From assembly GCF_002158905.1 (NCBI RefSeq), contig NZ_CP021431.1:1674001-1738000 (forward strand): a stretch of 64,000 nucleotides of DNA. Direction: 5' to 3'. The translations under genes and the position numbers were made by a program. Positions 1 through 8,660 of this stretch are shown here, in pieces. Each line of letters starts with the position of its first letter. Position 1 is the first letter of the stretch. Source of the stretch: Yoonia vestfoldensis (GTDB lineage: Bacteria > Pseudomonadota > Alphaproteobacteria > Rhodobacterales > Rhodobacteraceae). Below the pieces are notes generated by a model. That model was not told where the DNA came from, did not search any database, and saw nothing but the letters and a program-made list of their open reading frames with translations.

Positions 1-2
1 CG

Positions 3-50
3 ATGACGCTTGACGGGATCAACCGGGGCATGAAGATGCTGGTGGGGTAA
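3..50 (+). CDS. 3' end of an unidentified gene (partial)
   Basis: Only the last 15 codons and a TAA stop lie inside the window. The other two forward frames close within the first dozen bases, so this is the only frame that can carry an upstream gene on this strand. The visible tail reads MTLDGINRGMKMLVG. It is too short to identify. A dispersed repeat starts directly after the stop, as it does after other gene ends in this window, which supports a real gene end here. Confidence 0.4.
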   Translation: MTLDGINRGMKMLVG

Positions 51-100
51 AAACTTTTGGCGCGCCGCGCGGGAGTATTTTTGGAAAAAAGAAGCTGCGG
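51..100 (+). repeat. Dispersed intergenic repeat, class A, copy 1
   Basis: A run beginning AAACTTTTGG and continuing through GGGAGTATTTTTGG to GAAGCTGCGG. The same sequence, with small changes, recurs at 5184-5220 (reverse), 26103-26141 (forward), 26157-26197 (reverse), 32824-32860 (reverse, divergent), 50168-50220 (forward, divergent) and 50236-50275 (reverse). All copies are between genes. It is AT-rich in its centre and may act in transcript ends. Confidence 0.75.
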
Positions 101-152
101 CGCGACAGCGCGTGCCATTGGCAATCCGTAGCGCGCGCCCCATATCGAGGCT

Positions 153-839
153 ATGATGAAATTCTTACCGATCATCCTTGCGCTGGTTTACGGCTATGCG
201 ATGTTCCGCTTTTCGGCCTGGCGCACGGCCCGCGAGCTGGATGACAAATCGACCGAGCTGGCCGATCCGATCCTCAAGGTGCTGATGGACCGTATGGCCG
301 CAGCGCTGGGGATCGAGCGCATCCGCGTGCATATCTACGAGATCCCGCAGGTCAACGGGCTGGCCGCGCCGGACGGGCGGATTTTCATCACGCGCGGATT
401 TTTCAACAAATACCGCGCCGGTGAGGTCACATCCGAAGAGATGGCCAGCGTGATCGCCCATGAGATGGGCCATGTCGCCTTGGGCCATTCGCGCCGCCGG
501 ATGATCGATTTTTCCAGCCAGAATGCCATGCGCACGGCGCTGGCGATGATCTTTAACCGGTTTTTGCCCGGCATCGGCCCCTGGATTGCCGGTGCGCTGA
601 TCAGCCTTGTCGCCGCGCGGCTGTCGCGCGATGATGAATTCGAGGCGGATGCCTATGCCTCGGCTTTGCTGGTCAAGGCCGGGATCGGCACCGGGCCGCA
701 GAAATCCTTGTTCACCAAGCTAGAAAAGCTGACCGGCGCGCATGGGGCTGCGACCCCTGCCTGGATGCTGAGCCATCCCAAGACCCCACAGCGCATTGCC
801 GCGATCGAGGCGCGCGAAGCCAGCTGGCAGGCGCCCTAG
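153..839 (+). CDS. M48 family zinc metalloprotease
   Basis: Predicted membrane-anchored zinc endopeptidase of 228 residues. One hydrophobic segment (about residues 4-20) is followed by a catalytic domain with the HEXXH motif in VIAHEMGHVALGH (His103, Glu104, His107). The DDEFEADAYA motif (Glu162/Glu164) supplies the third zinc ligand, as in M48 peptidases such as HtpX and the YcaL/LoiP type. The length suits a short M48 protein with a single membrane segment, so a role in envelope protein quality control is likely but the substrate is unknown. Two ATG codons stand in tandem at 153 and 156. The stop shares CTAG with the stop of the convergent PIN gene, so the two genes meet tail to tail over 4 bases. 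Confidence 0.88.
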   Translation: MMKFLPIILALVYGYAMFRFSAWRTARELDDKSTELADPILKVLMDRMAAALGIERIRVHIYEIPQVNGLAAPDGRIFITRGFFNKYRAGEVTSEEMASVIAHEMGHVALGHSRRRMIDFSSQNAMRTALAMIFNRFLPGIGPWIAGALISLVAARLSRDDEFEADAYASALLVKAGIGTGPQKSLFTKLEKLTGAHGAATPAWMLSHPKTPQRIAAIEAREASWQAP

Positions 840-1381
840 CGCGCCACAAGCGCCTTGGCCAGCCGCGGCAGCCGTGCCTTTTTGAGCAAGGCGCGCAGGG
901 TCCAGTCCTGCCCGGACAGCCGCCGCGCCTCGGCCAGGACCTTGTCGGCGACCTTTTGCACAGGCTCTGCCGCATCGCGCCACAGATCCAGCAGGAAATT
1001 GTCAGGGTCGAGCCTTTGCAGACCTTCTTCGTCAAGGATGTTGCGCGGAAAATCCTTGGCGTTCATCGTCAGGATCGCATCGCAGGACCCCGCCACCGCC
1101 GCCGCCAGCACATGGATATCGCCGCTATCAGGCAGCCAGAACCGCCGTTCGATGCCCGCATCATGGCGGATCAGCGCATCGGGGAAGCTGGCGCCAAGGG
1201 CCGCGATTTCGCCGCGCGCCCAGACCTCTTGGGCGGGGCCAAGCTTGGCTGCCGCGCGCGCCCATTCCTCTAGCACACGCGGTGACCAGCGCGGCGCGAA
1301 CAGCCCCTGCCCCGCGCAGCCCAGCACCATTTCGCGCATCACCGTGGGGTAAAGCACGCAGGCGTCGATCATCACCCTCAT
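836..1381 (-). CDS. PIN domain protein (RSP_2648-like)
   Basis: A 181-residue predicted PIN-fold ribonuclease. The N-terminus MRVMIDACVLYP carries the first PIN acidic residue. The segment LPDSGDIHVLAAAVAGSCDA and the following TMNAKDFP carry the later acidic positions. I chose the internal ATG at 1381 because it overlaps the TGA of the upstream methyltransferase gene (ATGA) and begins exactly at the PIN fold; the longer frame is a shadow. Coupling to an RNA methyltransferase rather than to an antitoxin suggests an RNA-processing role, not a toxin. Family naming follows my memory of the conserved Rhodobacteraceae pair RSP_2647/RSP_2648. The C-terminal 50 residues are basic and helical. Confidence 0.8.
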   Translation of the reverse strand: MRVMIDACVLYPTVMREMVLGCAGQGLFAPRWSPRVLEEWARAAAKLGPAQEVWARGEIAALGASFPDALIRHDAGIERRFWLPDSGDIHVLAAAVAGSCDAILTMNAKDFPRNILDEEGLQRLDPDNFLLDLWRDAAEPVQKVADKVLAEARRLSGQDWTLRALLKKARLPRLAKALVAR

Positions 1382-2583
1382 AGGCGGAAGAACACGGCCT
1401 TGAGATAGCCGCTTTCGGCCAGATGCGGCATCAGCGGATGGTCCGGTCCCGCAAAGCCCGTGTGGATGATCTGCCCGCGCCGCCCGGCCCGCCCGATCCC
1501 GCGCGCGGATGCGTTGCGGAATTTGGTCAGATCCACCGCATGCGAACAAGAGCACAGGCCCAGATAGCCATCCGGTGCCACCAAAGGGGCGGCCAGCCGC
1601 GCAACACGTTCATAAGCGCGCAAACCGGCCTCGAGCGCGGCCTTGCCCGGCGCAAAGGCGGGCGGGTCGCAGATGACAACGTCAAATTGCGCGCCTTCCT
1701 CGGCCAGTGCTGTCAGCACGTCGAAAGCATCGCCTTTGCGGGTGCTGAACCTGTCGGCCACGCCCATGGCATCGGCCCCCTGTTCGGCCAGATCCAGCGC
1801 CGGGGCAGAGCCATCCACCGCCAGCACCGAGGCCGCCCCCTGCGCCAGGGCCGCCAGCCCGAAGCCGCCGACATGGGCGAAGACATCCAGCACCCGCGCG
1901 CCCGGCGCCAAAGCGGCGGCAAAGGCGTGATTCGGCCGCTGGTCAAAGAACAGGCCGGTTTTCTGCCCGCCCATGATATCGGCCATGTAAATGGCCCCGT
2001 TCATCGGCACTGGCACCGGGGCTGTCGGGGCTTTGCCTGCGATGATATCCATCCGCTCTGCCAGGCCTTCCAGCGCGCGGGTCCGCCCGGTGCCATTCAT
2101 CACGACAGTGCTGACGCCGGTCACATCCTGCAAGGCCGCAACCAGCGGCGCGATCAGCAGATCGGCCCAGGCCGCATTGGGCTGCACCACGGCGATATCG
2201 CCGAAACGGTCGATGATCACGCCGGGCAGCCCGTCAGCCTCGGCATGGATCAGCCGGTAGAAAGGATCGGGGTAAAGCCGCGCCCGATGCGCCAGCGCGC
2301 GGCTGATTTTACCCGCGAACCAGGCCTGATCAATCACCGCCGCGGGATCTTGATCCAGCATCCGGCAGATGATCTTGGAGCCCGGATTGACCGCCACCAC
2401 CCCCATCGGCACGCGATTGGCATCCTCCAGCAGCGCGATACTGCCTGCGGCCAAGCCCCGCGTGCGCCGGTCGGTCACCAATTCATTGGCGTAAACCCAG
2501 GGAAAGCCGTGGCGGATTGCCCGCGCCTCGGCCTTGGGAATGAGCCGCACTGTCGCGCGGTCGGATGTGTCTTGTTGTACCAT
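1378..2583 (-). CDS. Class I SAM-dependent rRNA methyltransferase, RlmI-like (RSP_2647 family)
   Basis: A 401-residue enzyme resembling RlmI, the 23S rRNA cytosine-5 methyltransferase. A PUA-like RNA-binding domain covers about residues 8-80 (VRLIPKAEARAIRHGFPWVY). A Rossmann methyltransferase domain follows, with a SAM-binding strand at LDVFAHVGGFGLAALAQG and a catalytic-loop motif VVICDPPAFAPGK. The motif LGLCSCSH near the C-terminus contains the conserved cysteines expected of m5C enzymes. Methyl transfer from SAM to rRNA is the likely reaction; the exact target base is inferred from the family only. The gene is the first of a two-gene operon with the PIN protein, overlapping it by 4 bases. 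Confidence 0.85.
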   Translation of the reverse strand: MVQQDTSDRATVRLIPKAEARAIRHGFPWVYANELVTDRRTRGLAAGSIALLEDANRVPMGVVAVNPGSKIICRMLDQDPAAVIDQAWFAGKISRALAHRARLYPDPFYRLIHAEADGLPGVIIDRFGDIAVVQPNAAWADLLIAPLVAALQDVTGVSTVVMNGTGRTRALEGLAERMDIIAGKAPTAPVPVPMNGAIYMADIMGGQKTGLFFDQRPNHAFAAALAPGARVLDVFAHVGGFGLAALAQGAASVLAVDGSAPALDLAEQGADAMGVADRFSTRKGDAFDVLTALAEEGAQFDVVICDPPAFAPGKAALEAGLRAYERVARLAAPLVAPDGYLGLCSCSHAVDLTKFRNASARGIGRAGRRGQIIHTGFAGPDHPLMPHLAESGYLKAVFFRL

Positions 2584-2634
2584 CCGCAGTCACTAGCGAA
2601 CGGGGCCTTGCCTGAAAAGCCCCGATCGCGGCGT

Positions 2635-3201
2635 TCAGCGCAATTGTTCGGCCAAAGTCTTGGCCAGGAAATCGGTGACGCGGATCTTTTGGGTGACGCC
2701 CTGCCCATCGATCTCGGCATTGATATTGCCGCCCCATGCTTCGAGATTGGCGATCACGCGCCGGGTCGGCTCGATCACCGCATCCGTGGCCGCATCACGC
2801 ACCGTCAGGTCAAAGACGATGTGATGCACACCGCCCGTCGTGAATTCCGCCCGCCGGGTCACGCCGTGAAACCGGATCAGCGTGACATCGACCACCACCT
2901 TCTTGGTATCGGGCGTGATATCGCTCCGGTCGGCCTGCACCCGCGCTGCGGCCTCTTGAAAGATCGCCGCGATCTGCGCGATCCGGTCACCCTGCACATC
3001 GCCATGCCAGACGATATCGGCATGCGGATAAATGAAATTATCCTCGGATATGGTCAGATCGGCCATCGCGGCGAAATTCAGCCCAGTCAGCTGGTAATCG
3101 CGCAAAATATCAGGACGGGGATCGCTTTGCCCGGTTCCACCGGGCGCACAGGCGGCCAAGGCACCAAGCAAGGCCATGACACTCAAGAATTTTTGAAACA
3201 T
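2635..3201 (-). CDS. Lipoprotein, DUF6778-like
   Basis: A 188-residue predicted lipoprotein. The N-terminus MFQKFLSVMALLGALAAC is a signal peptide with a lipobox ending in Cys18, so the mature protein should be lipid-anchored in the envelope. The body has a YPHADIVWHGDVQGDR segment and resembles the DUF6778 proteins of Rhodobacteraceae; that family name is from memory. No enzymatic motif is visible. I used the ATG at 3201 because it starts the signal peptide. The frame stays open far upstream, opposite edd, but that extension has no protein character. It is divergent from edd, with about 170 bases between. Confidence 0.78.
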   Translation of the reverse strand: MFQKFLSVMALLGALAACAPGGTGQSDPRPDILRDYQLTGLNFAAMADLTISEDNFIYPHADIVWHGDVQGDRIAQIAAIFQEAAARVQADRSDITPDTKKVVVDVTLIRFHGVTRRAEFTTGGVHHIVFDLTVRDAATDAVIEPTRRVIANLEAWGGNINAEIDGQGVTQKIRVTDFLAKTLAEQLR

Positions 3202-3316
3202 GATTACTCTTTCATCTGAACACGGTCGCAACGATGTGATGATACGAAAAACCCGGTGCCAATGCAATCTGAAGATATCCCGCCATGCCAAAACGGCCGC
3301 AGCGGGGGTCCCGCCC

Positions 3317-3345
3317 TTGTTAGCGCTAACACGATCTGCTAGAGA
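3317..3345 (+). promoter_or_regulatory. edd promoter with LacI-family operator
   Basis: TGTTAGCGCTAACA at 3318-3331 is a perfect 14-base palindrome with the central CG step typical of LacI-family operators. TTGTTA (3317-3322) and TAGAGA (3340-3345), 17 bases apart, form a plausible sigma-70 promoter, so a bound repressor would cover the -35 box. The site lies 42 bases before the edd start. A near copy (12 of 14 bases) precedes fba at 31424-31437. A CceR-like carbon regulator, known from Rhodobacter sphaeroides, is one candidate; this is inference. Confidence 0.75.
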
Positions 3346-3372
3346 GACGCCAGCAAACAGCCGAGGACCAAG

Positions 3373-5178
3373 ATGCCGCTTCACCCGACTATCGCCGCCG
3401 TGACCGACCGTATCCGCGCCCGTTCCGAAGGGCCGCGCCGCCGCTATATGGACACGATGGCGCGCGCCGCCGCCGAAGGGCCGCGCCGGGCGCATCTGAC
3501 CTGTGGCAACCAGGCCCATGCCTATGCGGCGATGGGCGCGGACAAGGATGCGTTGACCGCCAGCAGCGCGGGCAATATCGGGATCATCACCGCTTATAAC
3601 GACATGTTGTCCGCGCATCAGCCGTTCGAGACCTATCCCGACAAGATCCGCGCCGCCGCCCGTGCCGCCGGTGGCACAGCGCAGGTCGCAGGCGGCGTGC
3701 CCGCGATGTGCGACGGCGTGACCCAGGGCCAGACCGGCATGGAATTGTCGCTGTTTTCGCGCGATGTGATCGCGCTGGCCGCTGCTGTGGGCCTGTCGCA
3801 CAACGTGTTCGATTCCGCGATCTATCTGGGTGTCTGCGACAAGATCGTCCCGGGCCTGGTGATGGCCGCGGCGACCTTTGGCTATATTCCGGGCATTTTC
3901 GTGCCTGCGGGGCCGATGGTCTCGGGCCTGCCCAATGATGAAAAGGCCAAGGTGCGCCAGCAATTCGCCGCAGGCAAGGTCGGGCGCGAGGCGCTGATGG
4001 CCGCCGAAATGGCCAGCTATCACGGGCCGGGCACCTGCACTTTCTATGGCACGGCCAATACCAACCAGATGCTGATGGAATTCATGGGCCTGCATATGCC
4101 GGGCGCCTCTTTCGTCAATCCGGGCACGCCTTTGCGCGAGGCGCTGACAATGGCTGCCACCGAACGTGCGCTGGCAATCAGCGCGCTGGGCAATGCCTAT
4201 ACGCCGGTCTGCGACGTGCTGGATGAACGGGCCTTCGTGAACGGGCTGGTGGGGCTGATGGCGACCGGCGGCTCCACCAATCTGGTGATCCACCTGCCCG
4301 CCATGGCGCGCGCGGCGGGGGTGATCCTCGATCTGCAGGATTTCAGCGATATTTCCTCCGTGACCCCGCTGATGGCCAAGGTCTATCCCAACGGGCTGGC
4401 GGATGTGAACCATTTCCACGCCGCAGGCGGGCTGGCCTATATGATCGGGCAATTGCTGGATGCAGGGCTGCTGCATGATGACACGACCACAGTGGCCGGC
4501 AAAGGTCTGGAGCATTACACGCGCGAACCCAAATTGTCCGGCAGCGCGGTGACCTATGCGGCAGGGCCGAAAACATCCGCCAATGAAAAAATCCTGCGCC
4601 CGGCCGCCGACCCGTTCCAAGCCTCTGGCGGGCTGATCCAGCTGCAAGGCAACCTCGGGCGCGGCGTGATCAAGACCTCTGCCGTCGCAGAGGAACGCCA
4701 CATCATCCAAGCCCCCGCACGGATCTTTCACACGCAGGATGCGGTAAAGGATGCGTTCAAGGCCGGTGAATTTACCAGCGACACGGTGATCGTCGTGCGC
4801 TTTCAAGGGCCGAAATCGAACGGCATGCCCGAATTGCACAGCCTGACACCGGTGCTGGCGGTGCTGCAGGATCGCGGGCTCAAGGTCGCTCTTGTCACCG
4901 ATGGGCGCATGTCGGGGGCGTCGGGCAAGGTGCCATCGGCGATCCATGTCTCGCCCGAGGCCGCGGACGGCGGGCCGATCAGCCTGATCCGCGACGGCGA
5001 TGTGATCCGGCTTGACGCCACCACCGGCACGATAGAGGTTCTGGGCGTCGATCTGGCCACCCGCAGCCCCGCCGCCGCCGATCTGACCGGCAATGGCACC
5101 GGCGTCGGGCGCGAATTATTCGACATCTTCCGCCGCAGCGTGGGACCATCCGCCGATGGCGCGGGGGTCGTCGTCTAA
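3373..5178 (+). CDS. edd: Phosphogluconate dehydratase
   Basis: Entner-Doudoroff enzyme converting 6-phosphogluconate to 2-keto-3-deoxy-6-phosphogluconate (KDPG) in the cytoplasm. The 601-residue length matches the Edd family. Visible family signatures are the iron-sulfur region with [19 protein letters not shown] and [12 protein letters not shown], the [20 protein letters not shown] segment, [14 protein letters not shown], and the C-terminal [15 protein letters not shown] loop. The start is preceded by GAGGA at a good distance. Eda follows 81 bases downstream on the same strand, completing the pathway's two specific steps. A LacI-type operator overlaps the promoter. A class A repeat (5184-5220) separates the two genes and could lower expression of eda relative to edd. 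Confidence 0.97.
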   Translation: MPLHPTIAAVTDRIRARSEGPRRRYMDTMARAAAEGPRRAHLTCGNQAHAYAAMGADKDALTASSAGNIGIITAYNDMLSAHQPFETYPDKIRAAARAAGGTAQVAGGVPAMCDGVTQGQTGMELSLFSRDVIALAAAVGLSHNVFDSAIYLGVCDKIVPGLVMAAATFGYIPGIFVPAGPMVSGLPNDEKAKVRQQFAAGKVGREALMAAEMASYHGPGTCTFYGTANTNQMLMEFMGLHMPGASFVNPGTPLREALTMAATERALAISALGNAYTPVCDVLDERAFVNGLVGLMATGGSTNLVIHLPAMARAAGVILDLQDFSDISSVTPLMAKVYPNGLADVNHFHAAGGLAYMIGQLLDAGLLHDDTTTVAGKGLEHYTREPKLSGSAVTYAAGPKTSANEKILRPAADPFQASGGLIQLQGNLGRGVIKTSAVAEERHIIQAPARIFHTQDAVKDAFKAGEFTSDTVIVVRFQGPKSNGMPELHSLTPVLAVLQDRGLKVALVTDGRMSGASGKVPSAIHVSPEAADGGPISLIRDGDVIRLDATTGTIEVLGVDLATRSPAAADLTGNGTGVGRELFDIFRRSVGPSADGAGVVV

Positions 5179-5183
5179 GGCCC

Positions 5184-5220
5184 CGCTTCTTTTTTCCAAA
5201 AATACTCCCGCCGGAGGCAG
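5184..5220 (-). repeat. Dispersed intergenic repeat, class A, copy 2 (reverse)
   Basis: Reverse-complement copy of the repeat at 51-100, reading CTTCTTTTTTCCAAAAATAC followed by TCCCGCCGGAGG on the plus strand. It lies between edd and eda, six bases after the edd stop. The T-run points in the direction of edd transcription, so partial termination between the two genes is possible. Confidence 0.75.
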
Positions 5221-5259
5221 CGCTGCCCCCCCCGGCCCTCACTGACAGAAAGACCGGAT

Positions 5260-5904
5260 ATGACACCTCAGGATGCTTCCGCCGCCGCGTTGAAAATCTG
5301 CCTTCTCGCCCCCGTGATCCCGGTTCTGGTGATCAAGGATGCCAGCAGCGCCGCCGATCTTGCGCGCGCGCTGGTCGCAGGCGGTCTGCCCGCGCTCGAA
5401 GTCACCTTGCGCACGCCCGCAGCGCTCGACGTGATCCGCGAAATGGCCACCGTAGCAGGCGGACATGTGGGGGCTGGCACGCTGCTGACACCCAAGGATG
5501 TGGAAAATGCCAAGGCCGCCGGGGCCACCTTTGGGGTCGCGCCGGGTGCGACCGACCGGCTGCTGGATGCCTGCGAGGCCAATGACCTGCCGCTTTTGCC
5601 CGGTGCCGCCACCGCCTCCGAGGCGATGCGCCTGCTGGAACGCGGCTATTCTGTGCAGAAATTCTTCCCCGCCGAGGCCAATGGCGGCGCCGCCGCGCTC
5701 AAGGCGATTGGCGCGCCGATCCCCCAGGTCAAATTCTGCCCCACCGGCGGCGTGACCTTGCAAAACGCGCCCACCTATCTGGCGCTGTCCAATACGCTCT
5801 GCGTCGGCGGATCCTGGGTCGCCCCGGCAGATCTGGTGCAAGCGGGCGATTGGGCGGCGATCACGGCGCTTGCGGCGCAGGCGGCGGCCCTGCCCCGCGG
5901 ATAA
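5260..5904 (+). CDS. eda: 2-dehydro-3-deoxy-phosphogluconate aldolase
   Basis: Cleaves KDPG to pyruvate and glyceraldehyde 3-phosphate, the second specific step of the Entner-Doudoroff pathway. The 214-residue protein is a class I TIM-barrel aldolase: the Schiff-base lysine is Lys134 in SVQKFFPAEANGG and the catalytic glutamate is Glu47 in LPALEVTLRT. The phosphate-binding segment KFCPTGGVT is intact. It is downstream of edd on the same strand and most likely co-transcribed, subject to whatever the repeat between them does. No own promoter is evident. Confidence 0.96.
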   Translation: MTPQDASAAALKICLLAPVIPVLVIKDASSAADLARALVAGGLPALEVTLRTPAALDVIREMATVAGGHVGAGTLLTPKDVENAKAAGATFGVAPGATDRLLDACEANDLPLLPGAATASEAMRLLERGYSVQKFFPAEANGGAAALKAIGAPIPQVKFCPTGGVTLQNAPTYLALSNTLCVGGSWVAPADLVQAGDWAAITALAAQAAALPRG

Positions 5905-5973
5905 GCGCGCGGTTTCATCTTGCGTTAGGAATTGTCGCCTATGCTCTGCTGACCGAGGGAATAGGGACATTAC

Positions 5974-8175
5974 ATGCGGGATCGGTGGTCTGTCGCCTGG
6001 CGCATCAACGGCGGCTTTGTGGTGTTGGCGCTGGTCATCGCGGGGCTGTCGGCGGGGGCCGTTCTGGCGGTGGACAGGTTGCGCGATACGCTGGCCACCA
6101 CGGCCGCGATCACGGCCCAGCACCGCGCGACCACAGGGTTCATCGGCCAGATGCGCGCGGTTGATCTGGCCGCGCGGGCCTATGGCACAACCGGCGCAGA
6201 CAGCATGGCGCAGGCGGTGACCGACCAGATTGCCGTTTTGCGCGATGATCGGGCCTTGCCCGCGGCCTTTGCCCCCGGCAGCGCCGCGCGCGCGGAAATC
6301 GACATATTGCTGCGGCTGGCGCAGGATTATGGCAGCACCTTTCAACAGATCGCCGATCTGCGCGCCGCCGCCACCCGCCCCGGCAGCGCCCTGCACGACC
6401 AGGCGCAAGATATGCAAACCGCCCTGCGCCGGGTCACCAATAATGTCGCCGTCTCGGGCCTGCCCGATCTGGTGCAGGCGGCCCAGCGGGCCGCGCAGGC
6501 CTTTGCCACAGCCAGGCTGCATCTGGACAGCTATCTTGCCACGCGCAGCGGCGATGACGGGCGCGCAGCACGGGCCGCGCTTGCTGATTTTGACAGGGCG
6601 ATGACGCCACTGACGCAGGCGGGCGGCGGCGCCTATGCCCAGGCCCAGATCGCCCGGATCGCGGGGGCTGTCCCCGCGCTGATCACGGATTTCGACGCTT
6701 ATGCCGCGCGCGTGACGCAGGCTGATCAGCTGGAAAACACGCTGCTGGTCCCGCTGGGGCAGGATCTGTTGGACCGGCTTGACGCGCTGCTGGGACAGAT
6801 CGCGCGCCAAGACCAGGCGCAAGGCGATGCGCGCGACCGGCTGCTGGGGGATCTGCGCCAGGCCAGCGTGATGCTGGGGCTTGGCGCGGCGATCATCGCG
6901 CTGCTGGCCGGGCAGCTGATCGCCCGCGCGATCACAAGAAGGATCACCCACCTGGGCGATGCCGCTGCCAGGCTGGCCGCCGGTGACACCGCGCAACCGA
7001 TCAATGGCGGCGATGCCGATCACGCCTTGGGGCTTCTGGCGCGCGCTTTGGCCACGATCCGCGATGCCCAGATCGCGCAGGGCTTTGCCGCGCAGGCGCA
7101 ACAGGCCCAGCAGCATGACCAGCAGCAGGTGATCGACCAGCTGCACCGCCAGCTGACCCGTCTGGCGGCAGGCGATCTGACCGCGCAGATCGATCAGCCC
7201 TTTGCCCCCGCGCATGAACCGCTGCGCCAGGCTTTCAACAGCGCCACCGATGCGCTGCGCGCCGCGATGGGGCAGATCACCGCCACCGCCGGGCTGATCG
7301 CGGCCAATGCGGGACAGCTGACAGCGGCCCAGGGGGCCTTATCCGCGCGCAGCGAAACCCAGGCCGCCACGCTGGACCAGACGACCGCGGCGCTGGACCA
7401 GCTGAGCGCCAGCCTGCAGGCGGCCACCGCAGATCGGCGCGCCGTGGACAGCAAAGCCGCCGCCGCCCATGCCAAGGCCAGCACCAATAGCGCGGTTGTC
7501 GCCCAGGCGGTGGCGGCCATGGCGGAAATCGGCGATTCGTCACAACAGATGTCGCAGGTCACCGGCGTGATCGAGGATATCGCCTTTCAGACCAATCTGC
7601 TGGCGCTGAATGCCGGGGTCGAGGCCGCGCGCGCGGGCGAGGAAGGCCGCGGTTTTGCCGTGGTCGCCGCCGAAGTGCGCAATCTGGCCCAGCGATCCGC
7701 AGAGGCGGCCCGCCAGATCAATGCGCTGATCGCGCGCAGCGGCAAAGAGGTCGCCCGCGGGTCAGAGCTGGTCGGCACGGCGGGCAATGCGCTGCGCGAT
7801 ATCATCGCCGAGGTCGGTGATATTGCCGCTGCGACCACGCGGATCAGCGCCAGCACCCAGGCCCAGACCACGGCCCTGGCGCAGATCACGACCGGCATGA
7901 CCCAGCTGGACCAGCTGACCCGGCAGGCTGCGACCATGGCGCAGCAGACAGACAGCTCTGGCGCGCGGCTGGATCAGGCGGCCAGTTTGCTGACCAGCCT
8001 GACGGGCCGCTTTGCCACCGGCCCCGCCCTGGCCCCGCTGCTGCCCGAAACCGCGATCAAACCGCTCGAGGCCGCAATCGCGCGCACCCACCCCGCCCCA
8101 CAGCATCTGCCATTCAAGACATCGCAGCGCAAACCCCCACCGCCTGCGGCCCCCGGCCCGCCGCGCAAGCACTAG
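5974..8175 (+). CDS. Methyl-accepting chemotaxis protein
   Basis: A 733-residue membrane chemoreceptor. A first membrane segment (about residues 12-32) is followed by a helical, alanine-rich ligand domain without recognisable sub-family motifs. A second membrane segment lies at about 305-325, a HAMP domain follows, then a second HAMP-like stretch ([13 protein letters not shown], near 393). The signalling hairpin [18 protein letters not shown] begins at about residue 537 and is fully conserved, so coupling to CheA/CheW is expected. The C-terminal tail (from about residue 705) is proline- and lysine-rich, ends in [10 protein letters not shown], and has no clear NWETF-type CheR-docking pentapeptide. 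The tail's DNA is duplicated just downstream (8094-8510). The ligand cannot be deduced. Confidence 0.93.
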   Translation: MRDRWSVAWRINGGFVVLALVIAGLSAGAVLAVDRLRDTLATTAAITAQHRATTGFIGQMRAVDLAARAYGTTGADSMAQAVTDQIAVLRDDRALPAAFAPGSAARAEIDILLRLAQDYGSTFQQIADLRAAATRPGSALHDQAQDMQTALRRVTNNVAVSGLPDLVQAAQRAAQAFATARLHLDSYLATRSGDDGRAARAALADFDRAMTPLTQAGGGAYAQAQIARIAGAVPALITDFDAYAARVTQADQLENTLLVPLGQDLLDRLDALLGQIARQDQAQGDARDRLLGDLRQASVMLGLGAAIIALLAGQLIARAITRRITHLGDAAARLAAGDTAQPINGGDADHALGLLARALATIRDAQIAQGFAAQAQQAQQHDQQQVIDQLHRQLTRLAAGDLTAQIDQPFAPAHEPLRQAFNSATDALRAAMGQITATAGLIAANAGQLTAAQGALSARSETQAATLDQTTAALDQLSASLQAATADRRAVDSKAAAAHAKASTNSAVVAQAVAAMAEIGDSSQQMSQVTGVIEDIAFQTNLLALNAGVEAARAGEEGRGFAVVAAEVRNLAQRSAEAARQINALIARSGKEVARGSELVGTAGNALRDIIAEVGDIAAATTRISASTQAQTTALAQITTGMTQLDQLTRQAATMAQQTDSSGARLDQAASLLTSLTGRFATGPALAPLLPETAIKPLEAAIARTHPAPQHLPFKTSQRKPPPPAAPGPPRKH

Positions 8176-8510
8176 CCGCGCGATCCGCCCCGATGCGCAA
8201 GCCTAAATCACGCCGCATAGGCCGCCGAGGCGGGGCGCAGCGCATGGTCCGGCACGCGGATCATCGGATGCGCGGGGGCAGCGGCATGGCGTGTCATCCC
8301 CACAGCATCTGGCGTTCAAGACATCCCAGCGCAAACCCGCGCGGCCTGCGGCACCCGGCCCGCCGCGCGATCTAGCCGCGCGATCTAGCCCCCGGCACGC
8401 AAACGTGCATCGCGCCCGCCGCGTCGGCGGGGCGGGGCGGTGGCGCGCAGGGATTGTTCCAGCACGCGGGTCATCGGATGGTCGGGCGGGGCATCGGCAT
8501 GGCGCACCAA
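8094..8510. repeat. Degenerate tandem duplication of about 200 bp across convergent gene ends
   Basis: Bases 8094-8188 (end of the chemoreceptor gene) reappear at about 8291-8375 with roughly one difference in ten; for example ATTCAAGACATCGCAGCGCA becomes GTTCAAGACATCCCAGCGCA. Bases 8203-8290 are a decayed copy of the 3' end of the next, minus-strand gene (8403-8504), sharing TCATCGGATG and GGCATGGCG. The unit therefore holds the ends of two convergent genes. The left copy keeps the receptor's stop codon and the right copy keeps the other gene's stop. This accounts for the 209 bases between the two genes; nothing else is seen there. Confidence 0.8.
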
Positions 8511-8660
8511 TAGCGCGCGCACTGCGGCCCCGACATCCTGCCCATCCGGTAGGCCCAGCACCCAATCCAGAAAAATTGTGCGACATTCAGCCCCGGTGAT
8601 GCCGTCGATGCGGAATGCTTCGCGGATCAGGGCCTTGGTGTCATGCAGATCACCCTTCAT
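8385..8660 (-). CDS. Small hypothetical protein coupled to glnE
   Basis: A 91-residue soluble protein that I do not recognise. Its start codon overlaps the glnE stop (ATGA at 8657-8660), which strongly supports translation by coupling. The N-terminal two thirds are mixed charge (MKGDLHDTKALIREAFRI, then CRTIFLDWVLGLPDGQDVG), while the last 20 residues are arginine- and alanine-rich and probably disordered. There is no signal peptide or membrane segment. A decayed copy of its 3' end lies just downstream in the tandem duplication. A function tied to nitrogen control is suggested only by position. Confidence 0.65.
   Translation of the reverse strand: MKGDLHDTKALIREAFRIDGITGAECRTIFLDWVLGLPDGQDVGAAVRALLVRHADAPPDHPMTRVLEQSLRATAPPRRRGGRDARLRAGG

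Noticed and set aside
836..1381. A toxin-antitoxin module led by the PIN protein
   Set aside because: The upstream partner overlapping it is a 401-residue RNA methyltransferase, not a small DNA-binding antitoxin, and no antitoxin-sized frame lies near.
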